Shown piece by piece: positions 12,917 to 21,462 of a DNA stretch of 64,000 nucleotides. The stretch's first letter is position 1, and the number at the start of each line of letters is the position of its first letter. The notes beneath the pieces were generated by a model. The model did no database searches. It was not told where the DNA came from and saw only the letters and a program-made list of their open reading frames with translations. Source of the stretch: CALODP01 sp942492055 (GTDB lineage Bacteria > Bacteroidota > Ignavibacteria > Ignavibacteriales > Melioribacteraceae); contig CALODP010000002.1 of NCBI GenBank assembly GCA_942492055.1, positions 1 through 64,000 on the forward strand, read 5' to 3'. A program made the translations under genes and the position numbers.

Positions 12917-12945
12917 AATATAGGGATGCTGCGAACCAATGTCAA
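12917..12945 (-). promoter_or_regulatory. Promoter of the initiator tRNA gene
   Basis: On the minus strand, TTGACA (12945-12940), a 17-bp spacer and TATATT (12922-12917), about 55 bases before the tRNA. It is the best consensus sigma-70-type promoter in the window. Confidence 0.82.
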
Positions 12946-12972
12946 ATCCATATTAAATTTTCTTGAAAAATA

Positions 12973-13000
12973 TTGTAACTTACTGTTACTTTTGTATAAT
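12973..13000 (+). promoter_or_regulatory. Promoter of recN
   Basis: TTGTAA (12973-12978), a 16-bp spacer and a perfect TATAAT (12995-13000). Transcription would begin near 13007, about 31 bases before the recN ATG. I see no clear LexA-type palindrome over it. Confidence 0.75.
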
Positions 13001-13037
13001 ATTGTATTCCAATAATAATAACCTCAGAGTGAAAATA

Positions 13038-14744
13038 ATGCTTACTACTCTTCAAATTAAAGATTACGCGCTGATAGAAAACATTACGGTTGAGTTCGGG
13101 CATGGACTGAATATTATCACGGGCGAAACAGGAGCGGGAAAATCGATATTGATAGATGCCCTAGGATTGTTGCTCGGGGAACGGGCTTCAACTCAGATTA
13201 TTCGGAAGGACGCCAAAAAATCTGTTGTCGAGGGGATTTTTGATGTTAAAAATAACAAGAAGATTGAAAAATTATTGTTGGAAAATGAGATTGACTACTA
13301 CGATGAGCTAATTGTCAGGAGAGAGGTCTCCTTAAAAGGATCTAACCGATGTTTTCTAAATGATACCCCTGTTTCACTTGCGTTGATAAAAATAGCCGGG
13401 AATTTGCTTGTCGATTTGCATGGCCAGCATGAGCACCAATCCCTTCTTAGGGCGAATACACACATCGAAGTTTTGGATGAGTTCGGGGATATGACTTCAT
13501 TGTTGGAGGAGTATAAAGAAGAGCATTCAAAATTATCAGAAATAGGGAAAGAGCTTTATCTTCTCAAGGGAAAAGAGAAAACCGTAAAGGAGGAGAGAGA
13601 GGCACTGGAGTTTCAGATAAAGGAGATTGATAATATTGCTCCGATAGAGGGGGAAGAAGAGGATCTGAAGAACGAGCTGAATATTCTGGAGAATTCCGAG
13701 CGTCTTTTGGAACTTAGTCATAGTGTTTACGCTATCGGTTATGAAGGGGATTACAGTGTGAATGATAATTGGGGAAGGATTTGCCATATGTTGGAAGATC
13801 TTGCCCAAATAGATAATTCATTTAAGGAGATTGCCGGGGAAGCTGATTCCGCCCAGGCTATTATTGAGGATGTTATTGAATTCGTAAGGTCTTACAAAGA
13901 AAAAATCAATCTTGAATCGGGGAGATTGGATGAGATTCGAGAAAGATTGGGAGCTTTGAATTTACTTAAGAAGCGATACGGTGGATCGATTGAGAAAACT
14001 TTGGAGTATCGAAAGAAAATCGGTGAGGAGTTTGAGCTGATTGAGAATTATGATGAAAAAATAACCACCTTAGAGAAGAGTCTGAACGAAATAAGAATAG
14101 CATGCGGGGAAATTGCTTTCAAACTTTCGACAAGGAGAAAAGTAATTGCCGAAAAAGTAAAGGTAGACGTAGAAGACGCGTTGAAATATTTGGGAATACC
14201 CGACTCAAGTTTCAAAGTTGAGATCAAGAATACACAGGCTAACGAATCGACTCAAAATTTTATTATTGTCGAAGGACAAAAATATAAATTTAACTCACGG
14301 GGATATGACGAAATAGAGTTTTTAATTTCCACCAACCTGGGTGAGGATGAAAAACCATTGCTTAAGATCGCATCCGGAGGGGAAATATCCAGAATTATGC
14401 TGGCGTTGAAGACAATTTTAGCCAAAACAGATAAATTACCTATGCTAATCTTCGATGAGATCGATACGGGGGTTAGCGGAAGGATAGCGCAAAAGGTTGG
14501 AAATACAATGAAGTCTCTTTCCGAGTATCATCAGATATTGGCGATTACACATCTTCCGCAGATTGCCGGTTTGGCAGACCGCCATTACGCTGTTGAGAAA
14601 AGGCAACTGGGAACCAGAATAGTAAGTTCGATAAGACCTTTGCCTGAAGATGACAGAATTAAGGAAGTTGCGAAGTTGCTTAGCGGAGAGGAAGTAACCG
14701 AAGCAAGTTTGCAAAGCGCCAAGGAACTAATTGCCGGAAAATAG
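13038..14744 (+). CDS. recN: DNA repair ATPase RecN
   Basis: A 568-residue SMC-like protein acting in recombinational repair of double-strand breaks. Walker A is GETGAGKS near residues 30-40. A long central coiled coil (~150-360) with many Glu/Lys follows. Near the C terminus come the ABC signature ASGGEISRIMLALK and Walker B LIFDEIDTGVSG. The length is close to E. coli RecN (553). I chose ATG 13038: the frame is open for 25 codons upstream from a TTG, but the family N terminus starts at this Met (LTTLQIKDYALIE), and the promoter lies within that upstream stretch. A bulged hairpin over its stop codon (14732-14755) has no good T-run. Confidence 0.96.
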   Translation: MLTTLQIKDYALIENITVEFGHGLNIITGETGAGKSILIDALGLLLGERASTQIIRKDAKKSVVEGIFDVKNNKKIEKLLLENEIDYYDELIVRREVSLKGSNRCFLNDTPVSLALIKIAGNLLVDLHGQHEHQSLLRANTHIEVLDEFGDMTSLLEEYKEEHSKLSEIGKELYLLKGKEKTVKEEREALEFQIKEIDNIAPIEGEEEDLKNELNILENSERLLELSHSVYAIGYEGDYSVNDNWGRICHMLEDLAQIDNSFKEIAGEADSAQAIIEDVIEFVRSYKEKINLESGRLDEIRERLGALNLLKKRYGGSIEKTLEYRKKIGEEFELIENYDEKITTLEKSLNEIRIACGEIAFKLSTRRKVIAEKVKVDVEDALKYLGIPDSSFKVEIKNTQANESTQNFIIVEGQKYKFNSRGYDEIEFLISTNLGEDEKPLLKIASGGEISRIMLALKTILAKTDKLPMLIFDEIDTGVSGRIAQKVGNTMKSLSEYHQILAITHLPQIAGLADRHYAVEKRQLGTRIVSSIRPLPEDDRIKEVAKLLSGEEVTEASLQSAKELIAGK

Positions 14745-15132
14745 ATTTTTCGGCATCTCTATACTCTTCATTTATGTGTAACTGATAGTTATCCACATGT
14801 TATCAACATAGTTCAACTTTGTGGTACTACTATTATTGCACTCGCCATGATTTATTTATCTTGAATCGGAATAATTTTATTTGTCCGAATAGAGAATCAT
14901 GCTGTCCGAACTTATAAATCAAATATCCCAATAATCATATCAATTGTACCATAGTCGAATTTAACTCTCCCGATTATTGACTTCCAAGTAGTTACTTTTT
15001 CCATCATTGTCCATACGATATATTTGATACTCCGAGTAAAAAAATCCATTGTCCGAATGAGAAAATTGATAAACTTCATGATACTTCGATATGTTTTAGG
15101 AAAAAGAAAGAATAATTAAGGGGGAAAGGAGA
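14745..15132. other. Gene-free interval with two DnaA-box-like sites and repeated TGTCCGAA
   Basis: No credible gene in 388 bases. A perfect DnaA box TTATCCACA is at 14789-14797, and the near match TTATCAACA at 14800-14808, in the same orientation. TGTCCGAA occurs exactly at 14882-14889, 14903-14910 (21 bp apart) and 15050-15057. A degenerate TGTCCATA is at 15008-15014, and AGTCCGAA occurs farther on at 15797-15804, before the next gene. A promoter candidate closes the interval. The function of the repeated word is unknown. Confidence 0.6.
15066..15095 (+). promoter_or_regulatory. Candidate promoter before the unrecognised helical protein gene
   Basis: TTGATA (15066-15071), an 18-bp spacer and TATGTT (15090-15095). 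The last TGTCCGAA copy (15050-15057) sits just upstream of the -35 element, where an activator could bind. Confidence 0.4.
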
Positions 15133-15768
15133 ATGGGGATTGAAGATGAGATAAGGAATGGGAATACTATTCTCGGCAATTCGAGGCAGAATACTGAAAT
15201 TAATGCGGCATTGCGCCTATTTGGAATTGATGAGGAAGTCTATTCCGGAGGGGAGTTGTTGCTGAAAACTTTCTTGGAAAAGACCAGGGAAAGAGAGAAG
15301 AGATATTCGGAAAGATTATTCAGTACCAAGAGGATGAGGGAGATTGCGGAAGAGATAAAGCCACTCTACGCGAAATTGAGGAAGATAGGTAAACGGGTAT
15401 TTTCGGATGATATGGAGAGGGGGTTGAAGTTGGGCTTTAAGACAAGGTATCCGAGGCATATTCCGGAATATACTACAGTTTTGGAGCAATTTTATTCGGG
15501 GTTGGATGATGATGTAAGATCCGGCTTATTGAAGTATCGAATCGATTCTCTTTTTCTGGAAAAACTATTCGAATTATATGAAGAATTGAAGAGAGCTATG
15601 GCTAATAGAATGTTGAAGGAAGGGGAGTTGCAGAATGCTACAGTGGAAAAAGATAAGGCACAAAAGGAATGTCTGAAATGGAAGAATGAGTTTCTATTTG
15701 TGGCTAAACTGGCGTTAGAGGAAAAGCCACAGTTGCTTGAGTCTCTGGGGGTGAAAGTGAGGTCTTAG
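15133..15768 (+). CDS. Unrecognised helical protein
   Basis: A 211-residue protein I do not recognise. It has no signal peptide or membrane segment. It is highly charged, rich in Glu, Lys, Arg and Leu, and looks mostly alpha-helical, with a likely coiled coil over the last ~60 residues. A central stretch (about residues 80-130: FKTRYPRHIPEY, then LEQFYSGLDDDVRSG) looks more globular. The start is supported by AAGGGGG and AAAGGAG just upstream. It stands alone after a gene-free interval with its own candidate promoter, and is followed by a beta-barrel gene about 100 bases on. Codon use looks like that of its neighbours. No function is proposed. Confidence 0.75.
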   Translation: MGIEDEIRNGNTILGNSRQNTEINAALRLFGIDEEVYSGGELLLKTFLEKTREREKRYSERLFSTKRMREIAEEIKPLYAKLRKIGKRVFSDDMERGLKLGFKTRYPRHIPEYTTVLEQFYSGLDDDVRSGLLKYRIDSLFLEKLFELYEELKRAMANRMLKEGELQNATVEKDKAQKECLKWKNEFLFVAKLALEEKPQLLESLGVKVRS

Positions 15769-15867
15769 GGGGTAGGAGAATGCGTTGTACTAAGGAAGTC
15801 CGAAATATTGAAACTATGTAATCAATTAAAGGATTATATCAATAATAGCATATTACTGGGAGGGGAA

Positions 15868-16512
15868 ATGAAGATATTGGTAATGTTATTTGTTTTTGGA
15901 ATCAGCTCCGTAATTTATTCGCAATCATTCTATCAGGAAGATAAGTCAGTGTCGTCATTCGGAATAGGGAGTAGTTTTTCCGTGAATGAGGAATATTCGA
16001 CTATAGGCATACGTGGAATTTGGGCGGCTTATCGTTATCTTGATATGGAAATTGAATATGGGAAGAGATCGTATGAAACGATCGAATTCAGTAAGAATTA
16101 TTTGAATACCTCAGTCATTATTTATCCTTTGCGATTGTTACCATCTTATCCGATTTCGGCACATTTTTCGGTAGGGTATATAGTAATTGATAATCAATCG
16201 AAATTGTTGAAGGATTACGGTTTGGAGAGTCTGGAAACATATTTTTTATTCGGCGCGGAGGTATTTGTTGAATACGCTTTGTCGGAATTGATTAAGATTG
16301 TTCCCTCGGTCAAGATGGAAAGGCACACAGGAGTACTTGAGATCAGAGAAGAAAATAAAACCGGATTAAGAAAAGAGAAGGGGATTAATATTATTCATAT
16401 AAAAGTTGCAATTGCAACACATGATATCGGTTCGACTTTTTTCGTTGCTCCAGGAGTATTGATTAATAACGAAGAATCGGTATTTATAGTTACTACCGGA
16501 GTGATGTTTTAG
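15868..16512 (+). CDS. Exported beta-barrel-like protein
   Basis: A 214-residue protein with a signal peptide (MKILVMLFVFGISSVIYSQ, cleaved near residue 19), then alternating hydrophobic and polar strands with many Gly, Tyr and Ser. It looks like a small outer-membrane beta-barrel, and the last residues (VTTGVMF) end in Phe, as such proteins usually do. I chose ATG 15868 because GGGAGGGG lies just before it; the frame is open for 20 more codons to a TTG, but those would precede the signal peptide. It lies ~100 bases after the helical protein. The role is unknown; specific families are not recognisable. Confidence 0.75.
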   Translation: MKILVMLFVFGISSVIYSQSFYQEDKSVSSFGIGSSFSVNEEYSTIGIRGIWAAYRYLDMEIEYGKRSYETIEFSKNYLNTSVIIYPLRLLPSYPISAHFSVGYIVIDNQSKLLKDYGLESLETYFLFGAEVFVEYALSELIKIVPSVKMERHTGVLEIREENKTGLRKEKGINIIHIKVAIATHDIGSTFFVAPGVLINNEESVFIVTTGVMF

Positions 16513-16515
16513 TAT

Positions 16516-16547
16516 GCAAAAAAAAGGCTGCCACTAAGGGCAGCCTT
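16516..16547 (-). terminator. Rho-independent terminator of the lipoprotein gene
   Basis: AAGGCTGCC (16524-16532) and GGCAGCCTT (16539-16547) form a 9-bp perfect stem with a 6-base loop. The A-run at 16517-16525 gives a U-tract only on the minus strand, so it serves the lipoprotein gene. It may also protect the 3' end of the convergent beta-barrel gene. Confidence 0.88.
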
Positions 16548-16556
16548 GCTGAAGAT

Positions 16557-18197
16557 TTATAAATCGTCGCAGATTTCTGGTTCGTCTATAATATCATATT
16601 CGACATAAGTTTTGTCGATTGTATAAGGCTGGCCGTTGTTGTAATTTTCTGAGTAATACCATTTATCGTTGTAATATGTGATAAAGTAGTATTGACCATT
16701 ATTTTTGAGACAAACCTTAATTTTACCACGCTTTATTTCACCGAGATACATCCAGTCCCATTCGTCTGCACCATATTCTCTAGCCCAGACAGGGAAGCCG
16801 TTTAAGCTAACAGATTTGGTTTGGTCACCTTCTGTACATTTGGCTCTTAGTGAGACATTTACTTCTATAAGATCTGCAGGATCGAAATTGATAGTAACAG
16901 TTTCGTTGGCACAGATATCGTCAACATCTACAGAAGCAAGTAATTGTCCGTTAGTCCACCAATCGACAAATTCATAAACTTCAACAGTAATTGCTCCTAT
17001 TCTCGGAGCATACATAATTGTTTGTGAAGGATCGGAGGAAAAAACAACATTTTCTGACCACGAAGTGACAAGTTGTCCTGTAGTTTTATTACGTAGAACG
17101 ACCTTGATTCTATTGAAACAGCCACTATTCGGTACAAAATTAAGTGTAACCCCAGTATTGCAATAATCACCATAGAACCAATCCAAATTCCAGTAGGACA
17201 AGTGAGATGCTTTGAAGGAAACTCTGTGATTTCCGTTGGCTGATTTACCTGCGGGAACGGTTACTTCACCCTCTTCTTTCCATTCACCGGTTACTTCATT
17301 GTAACTCCATACAGGAATTTTATCTCCGGCTTTAAGTTGTTCACCGTTGAGAGGATTAACAAAACCGGAAGGAATTTCGAGATCAATATCAATATCTTTG
17401 CTGAAATTTTCGACTTGAGCATTACCGACACTCATATCGATAGCAACAAAACCTGCAGTGACGAAATTACCATCATCCATGGAATTGTCGGTTCTTTGTA
17501 CGTTAACGTTAAATCCACCCGGGAAAGCACCTAGAGATTGGTCATCGACAGGGTTGAAATAAGTTACGCGTGTTTTAATCTCACCGGAAAGAACATTGCC
17601 ATCAGCATCGAGAAGCTTAGTTCCCGAAGGTATTGATATTTTGGCGCTTGCTCCGGAGCTAGGGTCATCGCCGGAAGAGACTTCAATATCATTAGTGGTA
17701 CCGGAGGAAGAAGTTGATCCGGAAGTAACCTGATTGGAAACAACTCCTTTAGGTAGGCTACCTTCTACGTTAGTCATAATAATAGTAAATTTGGAAACTC
17801 CGGTAGTGATAACATTGATAGCTTTACTTGTGGAAAGATAACCGTTTGCGGAACAAACAAGAATTACTTTGAATGGCTCTGTCATATCGGGAGTAAGTTC
17901 ATCTTTTATGGCAAAAAGAGCGAGACCGTTTTCCGATTTCAAAGCGGTAAGGGATTCGTTATCGGTACTAATGACATTATCTTTATTGGTACCGCTGAAG
18001 GAAATATTAACCGGAGTAGAAATAAGTTGTCCGGTAGCAGCATCAACAAACTCGACAGAAACCTGACTGGTTCTGGAAATAGTATTAAGCCTTACCTCTA
18101 AACCCTCAATAGGACTTTTGATGTCGCAACTTGAGAGGAAGAGAGTAAACAGCGAAGCTGTAAGAAGAAGAGAAATTATTAAAAATTTACGTTTCAT
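16557..18197 (-). CDS. Large lipoprotein with a CILP/FAM171-like domain
   Basis: A 546-residue lipoprotein. The signal peptide ends in a lipobox (LSSC, Cys near residue 24). Residues ~30-140 look like a beta-sandwich (VEFVDAATGQLI). A Ser/Thr/Gly-rich linker follows (~155-185). Residues ~185-330 (IPSGTKLLDADG, then VWSYNEVTGEWKEEG and SHLSYWNLDW) resemble the FAM171/CILP-like extracellular domain found in Bacteroidetes-type surface lipoproteins. The C-terminal ~210 residues hold Cys pairs and aromatic beta-strands. A strong GGGAGGA site precedes the ATG. It follows the outer-membrane protein gene by 16 bases on the same strand, so the two are probably made together. It has no catalytic motif; a structural or binding role on the cell surface is an inference. 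Confidence 0.78.
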   Translation of the reverse strand: MKRKFLIISLLLTASLFTLFLSSCDIKSPIEGLEVRLNTISRTSQVSVEFVDAATGQLISTPVNISFSGTNKDNVISTDNESLTALKSENGLALFAIKDELTPDMTEPFKVILVCSANGYLSTSKAINVITTGVSKFTIIMTNVEGSLPKGVVSNQVTSGSTSSSGTTNDIEVSSGDDPSSGASAKISIPSGTKLLDADGNVLSGEIKTRVTYFNPVDDQSLGAFPGGFNVNVQRTDNSMDDGNFVTAGFVAIDMSVGNAQVENFSKDIDIDLEIPSGFVNPLNGEQLKAGDKIPVWSYNEVTGEWKEEGEVTVPAGKSANGNHRVSFKASHLSYWNLDWFYGDYCNTGVTLNFVPNSGCFNRIKVVLRNKTTGQLVTSWSENVVFSSDPSQTIMYAPRIGAITVEVYEFVDWWTNGQLLASVDVDDICANETVTINFDPADLIEVNVSLRAKCTEGDQTKSVSLNGFPVWAREYGADEWDWMYLGEIKRGKIKVCLKNNGQYYFITYYNDKWYYSENYNNGQPYTIDKTYVEYDIIDEPEICDDL

Positions 18198-18213
18198 TTT
18201 TTCCTCCCAAAAG

Positions 18214-18864
18214 TTAGAATTTGTAGGTTAAGCCAAATGAGATAACCGGATACCACTGGAACCAATCGAGATTGTTTTCCAGAGTTTTTTCCTGATCCGG
18301 AGCGCCGGACGGTTCTATAAGCCCGGTAGCAGTAAGATCCACATTAGGCGCACCTTGATAAACAGTACCGATATCGAATGTGAAAGCAAGTCCGGAACCA
18401 CCGGACATCGGGTTGCCGAAACCAATACCGATGTAAGGAGCGACTTTGTTGAAGTCGACCTTGGCATTAAGTTTGCCAAGTTTTTCAGGAGTATAAAGGT
18501 CTCCACCGATTTGATATGTTTCGGTAGGAATCATTTCCAGTTCGGCTTCATTAAGATTGATAAGTACACCTCCGGTAATACGGAAAAAGTTTTTAAAAGG
18601 GAACCAATCGGCAAGAGCGGAGATAGAGAGAAGCTTAAGATCTCCAGTATACTCGTAATCGTCGCCGTCCCCGCCTCCCTCATGGGAATAGCTAAAAAGT
18701 GCCAAACCCAGGCGAGTATTCAACGATGGCCCGAAAGACCGAACGCCTTCCACATTAATACCAAGGGTACTAATTTTAACGGAAGCGGCATAGTCCTGCG
18801 CCATTGTTGCTAATGGTAAAGCAAGAAGAAAGGTAAAAACTAAAAATGATAATTTTAGTTTCAT
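18214..18864 (-). CDS. Outer-membrane beta-barrel protein
   Basis: A 216-residue exported protein: signal peptide to about residue 22 (ALPLATMAQ), then amphipathic beta-strands (LNTRLGLALFSYSH, FFRITGGVLINL, VAPYIGIGFGNP) and a C-terminal LTYKF ending in Phe, the usual BAM-complex signal. It looks like a small opacity/OmpW-like barrel; the family cannot be fixed. An Asp/Gly-rich loop (GGGDGDDYEY) could bind cations, which is inference. It is the first gene of a minus-strand pair with the lipoprotein. Confidence 0.8.
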   Translation of the reverse strand: MKLKLSFLVFTFLLALPLATMAQDYAASVKISTLGINVEGVRSFGPSLNTRLGLALFSYSHEGGGDGDDYEYTGDLKLLSISALADWFPFKNFFRITGGVLINLNEAELEMIPTETYQIGGDLYTPEKLGKLNAKVDFNKVAPYIGIGFGNPMSGGSGLAFTFDIGTVYQGAPNVDLTATGLIEPSGAPDQEKTLENNLDWFQWYPVISFGLTYKF

Positions 18865-19008
18865 ATTGCCCCCTATATAGTGTATGTTGTGTAAAACAAG
18901 CCAAAAACAATAGGAATCTCAAGAGTGGGAAGTAATTGATTTCAATATATCAGTCCGATTTCCTAAAAGCAACGATTTTTTTTTAATCTTTGATGTGGAA
19001 CACAAAAA

Positions 19009-19037
19009 TTGTCAATGGCAGAAATAATCATTAAAAT
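19009..19037 (+). promoter_or_regulatory. Promoter of hemW
   Basis: TTGTCA (19009-19014), a 17-bp spacer and TAAAAT (19032-19037), 38 bases before the ATG. It lies in the 211-base divergent interval shared with the minus-strand outer-membrane protein gene; I see no strong promoter for the latter. Confidence 0.7.
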
Positions 19038-19075
19038 TGTTCTTCCCGATTGAATTATTCTGAAAAAACAAGATT

Positions 19076-20209
19076 ATGATGAAAAAAAGTTCCATATATA
19101 TTCACATTCCGTTTTGTAAGCATAAGTGTATATACTGTGATTTTTATTCGGTTATAACGGAAACCGACAAGGAAAAGTTTATAGACTCGCTTCAGAAAGA
19201 GATGGATTATTACTCTAAAGAGAAGTATTCCGGAGAAGGGATAAAGAGTATCTTTTTTGGGGGAGGAACCCCATCGATTTTATCGGGAAGAGAAATCGGC
19301 GGAATATTGGACGGAGTAAGAGAACGATATAATTTACAACCGGATTGTGAAATCACAATAGAGTGTAATCCGGGGACATTGGATAGAGAGAAACTAAGTA
19401 GTTATCGGGATTCGGGGATAAACCGTTTGAGTATCGGGATACAGTCTTTCGATGATAATGAGTTGAAGTTTCTAACTAGGATTCATGATTCGAAAACAGC
19501 AATAGAGACGGTAGAGTTTGCGTATAAGGAAGGATTCGAAAATATAAATGTAGATATGATATTTTGTCTACCCAATCAGAGCAGAGAGACTTGGCTAAGG
19601 AATTTGGAAACGGCAATGAAGTTGCCGATAAAACATATTTCTGCATATAGCTTAATACTGGAGTCGGGGACTATACTGAATAAGATGGTTGAGGATGGGA
19701 AAGTCTCGATGCGGGAGAGTGAATTCGACGCAGATATTTATGAGGAGAGTATTGAACTTCTTGCCAAGAGGGGATTTGCTCAATATGAAGTATCGAACTT
19801 CGCAAAAGAAGGATTCGAATGTAAACATAATCTGGCATATTGGCATCACGATTCTTATTTGGGATTCGGGCCATCCGCCCATTCATTTTGGGAAGGGGAA
19901 AGATGGTGGAATTATACCAGTTTGAGAAAATATATTGAGAAAATAAATAAAGACGGAAACGGAGTAAAAGGGAGAGAGAGTTTAGCGGAAGATGATTTAC
20001 TTGATGAATATGTAATGCTTGCTTTGAGAAGTGACGGTATCGATTTGTCTGAGCTTGAGAGAAGATATGGTAAAATATGGTATGAGAAAAATCGAAATTT
20101 CGTAGAGACAATTATTAGTAACGGTTTTGCGAAGGATGAAAAGGGTAAGATCAAGTTAACGGCCAAGGGATATTCCATATGTGACGAGATATTAACCAAA
20201 TTCACATAA
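19076..20209 (+). CDS. hemW: Heme chaperone HemW (radical SAM, HemN-like)
   Basis: A 377-residue radical-SAM protein. IHIPFCKHKCIYCDFYS near the N terminus contains the CxxxCxxC cluster motif followed by Asp-Phe. HemW has this form, while true HemN coproporphyrinogen oxidase has an extra Cys there. GGGTPS, FECNPGT-like (IECNPGT) and GIQSFDDNELKFLTR follow, as in the family. HemW binds heme and passes it to respiratory or other hemoproteins; it is often mislabelled as coproporphyrinogen III oxidase. An alternative ATG lies 3 bases on. It may lead the gltP-proC run (16-base gap to the next gene). Confidence 0.92.
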   Translation: MMKKSSIYIHIPFCKHKCIYCDFYSVITETDKEKFIDSLQKEMDYYSKEKYSGEGIKSIFFGGGTPSILSGREIGGILDGVRERYNLQPDCEITIECNPGTLDREKLSSYRDSGINRLSIGIQSFDDNELKFLTRIHDSKTAIETVEFAYKEGFENINVDMIFCLPNQSRETWLRNLETAMKLPIKHISAYSLILESGTILNKMVEDGKVSMRESEFDADIYEESIELLAKRGFAQYEVSNFAKEGFECKHNLAYWHHDSYLGFGPSAHSFWEGERWWNYTSLRKYIEKINKDGNGVKGRESLAEDDLLDEYVMLALRSDGIDLSELERRYGKIWYEKNRNFVETIISNGFAKDEKGKIKLTAKGYSICDEILTKFT

Positions 20210-20225
20210 ACTAAATTGGCGTAGT

Positions 20226-21458
20226 ATGAAACTACAACTACACTGGCAGATATTAATATCTCTGCTTCTTGCGGTTCTTTACGGATTGTTCTTAAACGAA
20301 CATGTTATTTACGTTTCATGGATGGGATATCTATTTCTCAAGGGATTAAAGATGGTAATAATCCCGTTGGTATTAAGCTCGATAATATCGGGAGTAACGA
20401 ATATCGGGAACGCGGAAAATTTGGGAAGATTAGGTTTAAAAACACTCGCCTATTACATCTCAACAAGTCTTTTTGCCATAGTAACCGGGTTGTTGTTGGT
20501 GAATCTTTTTCAGCCGGGAATAGGAGCCGATTTGGGCTTTGTTCAGGAAGTTGAAGGATTGAGCGTAGCGAAAGAGTCGTTCGGGGAAACTCTGTTGAAT
20601 ATTGTTCCTGATAATTTATTCGTAGCATTCGCAAACGGTAAGATATTATCGGTAATCTTTTTTGCTCTTTTGTTCGGTTTTTTTATTACACGTGTTGATG
20701 CGAAATCAAAAAACGTTTTGAGTGGATTTTTCGATTCCGTATTTGAAGTGATGATGCAGATTACATTGTTCATTATAAAATTTACAACTTTGGGAGTATT
20801 CGGGATAGTTGCCGGAGTTGTTGCTGATCAGGCCGGCGATACCGAAAAATTAATGGAAATAGTTGGGCGACTGGGCTTGTATATGCTAACGGTATTATTG
20901 GCACTGGGAATACATGCGACAGTTACATTGCCATTGATATTGAGAGTATTAGGGAAAGGAGATCCGAGAAAACATTTTAACGCAGTAACAACAGCATTAT
21001 TAACTGCTTTTTCTACTTCTTCCTCAAGTGCGACGTTGCCTTTGACGATGGAAGCAGTAGAACATAATTCGGGAGTTTCGAATAAAATTACTAGTTTTAC
21101 ATTGCCTCTCGGAGCAACTGTGAACATGGACGGCACCGCCTTATACGAATGCGTGGCTGCGATGTTTATTGCTCAGGCTTACGGAGTTGAGCTAACGTTT
21201 CTTCAGCAAGTAATAGTTGTAATAACCGCTTTACTCGCTTCTATCGGGGCTGCGGGAATTCCTATGGCCGGGCTTGTGATGATAACTATAATTCTTTCGA
21301 CGGTCGGGCTTCCATTGGAGGGAGTCGGCTTAATACTGGCAGTGGACCGAATACTTGATATGTGCCGAACATCGGTAAATGTATGGAGTGATACATGCGG
21401 TGCCGCGGTGATAGCGAGTAGCGAAGGAGAAAAATTGAAAATACAAAAACAGGTATGA
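20226..21458 (+). CDS. Dicarboxylate/amino acid:cation symporter (DAACS, GltP/DctA type)
   Basis: A 410-residue inner-membrane transporter using Na+ or H+ to take up glutamate, aspartate or C4-dicarboxylates. The family landmarks are present: the Ser-rich hairpin FSTSSSSATLPLTM (~res 262-276), the LGATVNMDGTALYE motif in segment 7 (~299-312), and DRILDMCRTSVNVWSD in segment 8. Helical segments alternate through the whole length, as in the Glt fold. Substrate cannot be fixed from sequence by eye; the Arg in MCRTSVNVWSD is the residue that in glutamate carriers contacts the side-chain carboxylate. It starts 16 bases after hemW and ends 4 bases before proC. Placement next to proC fits glutamate-linked metabolism. 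Confidence 0.93.
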   Translation: MKLQLHWQILISLLLAVLYGLFLNEHVIYVSWMGYLFLKGLKMVIIPLVLSSIISGVTNIGNAENLGRLGLKTLAYYISTSLFAIVTGLLLVNLFQPGIGADLGFVQEVEGLSVAKESFGETLLNIVPDNLFVAFANGKILSVIFFALLFGFFITRVDAKSKNVLSGFFDSVFEVMMQITLFIIKFTTLGVFGIVAGVVADQAGDTEKLMEIVGRLGLYMLTVLLALGIHATVTLPLILRVLGKGDPRKHFNAVTTALLTAFSTSSSSATLPLTMEAVEHNSGVSNKITSFTLPLGATVNMDGTALYECVAAMFIAQAYGVELTFLQQVIVVITALLASIGAAGIPMAGLVMITIILSTVGLPLEGVGLILAVDRILDMCRTSVNVWSDTCGAAVIASSEGEKLKIQKQV

Positions 21459-21462
21459 TACT

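Noticed and set aside
14732..14755. recN terminator
   Set aside because: The hairpin over the stop codon has a bulge and lacks a T-run, so it is not a convincing terminator.
14745..15132. Replication origin oriC
   Set aside because: Only two box-like sites, no dnaA or dnaN nearby, and the rRNA operon would be head-on to the leftward fork.
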